Source: Bacillota bacterium (GTDB taxonomy: Bacteria > Bacillota > Clostridia > Peptostreptococcales > Anaerovoracaceae). From it: a stretch of DNA of 25,873 nucleotides. Below, piece by piece: positions 25,405-25,873 of this stretch. Every line of letters begins with the position of its first letter. Within the stretch, counting starts at the first letter, position 1. Made by a program: the position numbers and the translations under genes. Location of the stretch: positions 1 to 25,873 of the forward strand of contig JAEEGU010000058.1 of assembly GCA_016280485.1 (NCBI GenBank). Reading direction: 5' to 3'. The notes under the pieces were generated by a model. The model made no database searches. It worked only from the letters and a program-made list of their open reading frames with translations, and was not told the origin of the DNA.

Positions 25405-25468
25405 CGGTCTTGAGGCTGTGCGGCGGCCTTGCGATTTTGCAGCTTTGCGGCGACCTGTGGTGAGAGTT

Positions 25469-25873
25469 ATGGATGAAGAAAAGAAAACAAAGATTGTAAA
25501 AGTTCATAACAAGAGCTCAAAACCGGACAATGTGGTTAAAAAGGAGCACGACATCGTGGCGGAATGCACCGCTTTGGAGCGCGAGCTTCCGGGGTTTTTG
25601 CGCGGCTATTTTTCTTACCTGCGTGGAAATGTGCTGCCTATGACGCGCCGTGCTTATCTTTTCGACGTGCGCTTTTTCTGCCACTATCTAATCGCCGAGC
25701 GGCCGGACATAACGCCGGCAAAGGAGCCAAAAGATATCAAGCTTTCGGACTTTGCGCTGATTCAGGCTGTGGATATAAATATGTTCATAGATTTCTGCCG
25801 CCACTACGAAAAAGAGGGCGAAAAGGCTATCTACGTCTATGAAAACGGAAACAAGACGCTTGCGCGTAAAAAA
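25469..25873 (+). CDS. Tyrosine recombinase, N-terminal part only
   Basis: An open frame that runs to the end of the window: 135 residues are visible and no stop is reached. After a charged, probably disordered start (about residues 1-28), the segment LPGFLRGYFSYLRGNVLPMTRRAYLFDVRFFCHYLI is the helical core-binding (SAM-like) domain of tyrosine recombinases of the XerC/XerD and phage integrase type; it is followed by SDFALIQAVDINMFIDFC. The catalytic Arg-His-Arg-Tyr domain lies beyond the window, so activity cannot be judged. GGTGAG at 25459-25464 precedes the ATG. It might be a chromosomal Xer-like protein or an integrase of a mobile element; nothing visible decides this. Confidence 0.72.
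   Translation, partial: MDEEKKTKIVKVHNKSSKPDNVVKKEHDIVAECTALERELPGFLRGYFSYLRGNVLPMTRRAYLFDVRFFCHYLIAERPDITPAKEPKDIKLSDFALIQAVDINMFIDFCRHYEKEGEKAIYVYENGNKTLARKK

Noticed and set aside
25419..25455. Imperfect direct repeat TGCGGCGGCC / TGCGGCGACC after miaA, possible attachment site or terminator
   Set aside because: The copies are only ten bases long with one mismatch, do not form a hairpin with a T-run, and there is no second boundary to compare.
25564..25842. Open frame of 92 codons on the plus strand near the window end
   Set aside because: It is in another frame of the recombinase-like gene, which has recognisable family sequence and a ribosome binding site.
1..25873. CRISPR arrays, tRNA or rRNA genes, insertion sequences, riboswitches
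   Set aside because: No spaced repeats, cloverleaf sequences, transposase genes or structured leaders were recognised; gaps between genes are all under 90 bases.

Overview
The window is a tightly packed stretch of housekeeping chromosome in which every gene lies on the + strand. Gene content and order suggest a low-to-mid-GC Firmicute of the class Clostridia. By eye the G+C is roughly half, the ribosome binding sites are strong AGGAGG-like sequences, and several blocks match the Bacillus/Clostridium core order: nadD-yqeK-rsfS, mltG-trmR-U32 peptidase, Asp23-nusB, xseA-xseB-ispA-dxs-tlyA and mutS-mutL-miaA. I cannot name a genus from the sequence alone.

Layout. Bases 1-1722 hold aspS with its 5' end cut off. 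Then come nadD, yqeK and rsfS (NAD synthesis, Ap4A/HD hydrolase, ribosome silencing), leuS, an RNase J with a long Lys/Ala-rich N-terminal extension (5741-7615), and a small YlbF-family protein. The efp gene (8070-8633) appears to be its own transcription unit: a near-consensus promoter precedes it and an intrinsic terminator follows it. Next are mltG (septal/peripheral murein lytic transglycosylase), a TrmR-like O-methyltransferase overlapping a U32 peptidase-family protein (together a likely wobble 5-methoxyuridine pathway), a CorC/CNNM-type membrane protein, an Asp23/YqhY protein and nusB. Then come a TsaD/Kae1 paralogue of unknown role, xseA-xseB (exonuclease VII), ispA-dxs (isoprenoid synthesis), tlyA (rRNA 2'-O-methyltransferase), mutS, mutL and miaA. 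The window ends inside a gene whose N-terminus looks like a tyrosine recombinase.

The genes are mostly about translation (aspS, leuS, efp, rsfS, trmR, U32, tlyA, miaA), RNA turnover (rnj, YlbF), DNA repair (xseAB, mutS, mutL) and isoprenoid/cell wall supply (ispA, dxs, mltG). Many neighbours overlap or nearly touch, which implies long operons with translational coupling. There is no CRISPR array, rRNA, tRNA, insertion sequence or prophage in the window, and no stretch over 300 bases lacks a gene.

I see no clearly new system. The points most worth a second look are the TsaD paralogue inside the nusB-xseA cluster, the shortened coiled-coil region of XseA, the basic repeat-bearing tail of RNase J next to a cysteine-free YlbF protein, the palindromes at the efp promoter, and the truncated recombinase directly after miaA.
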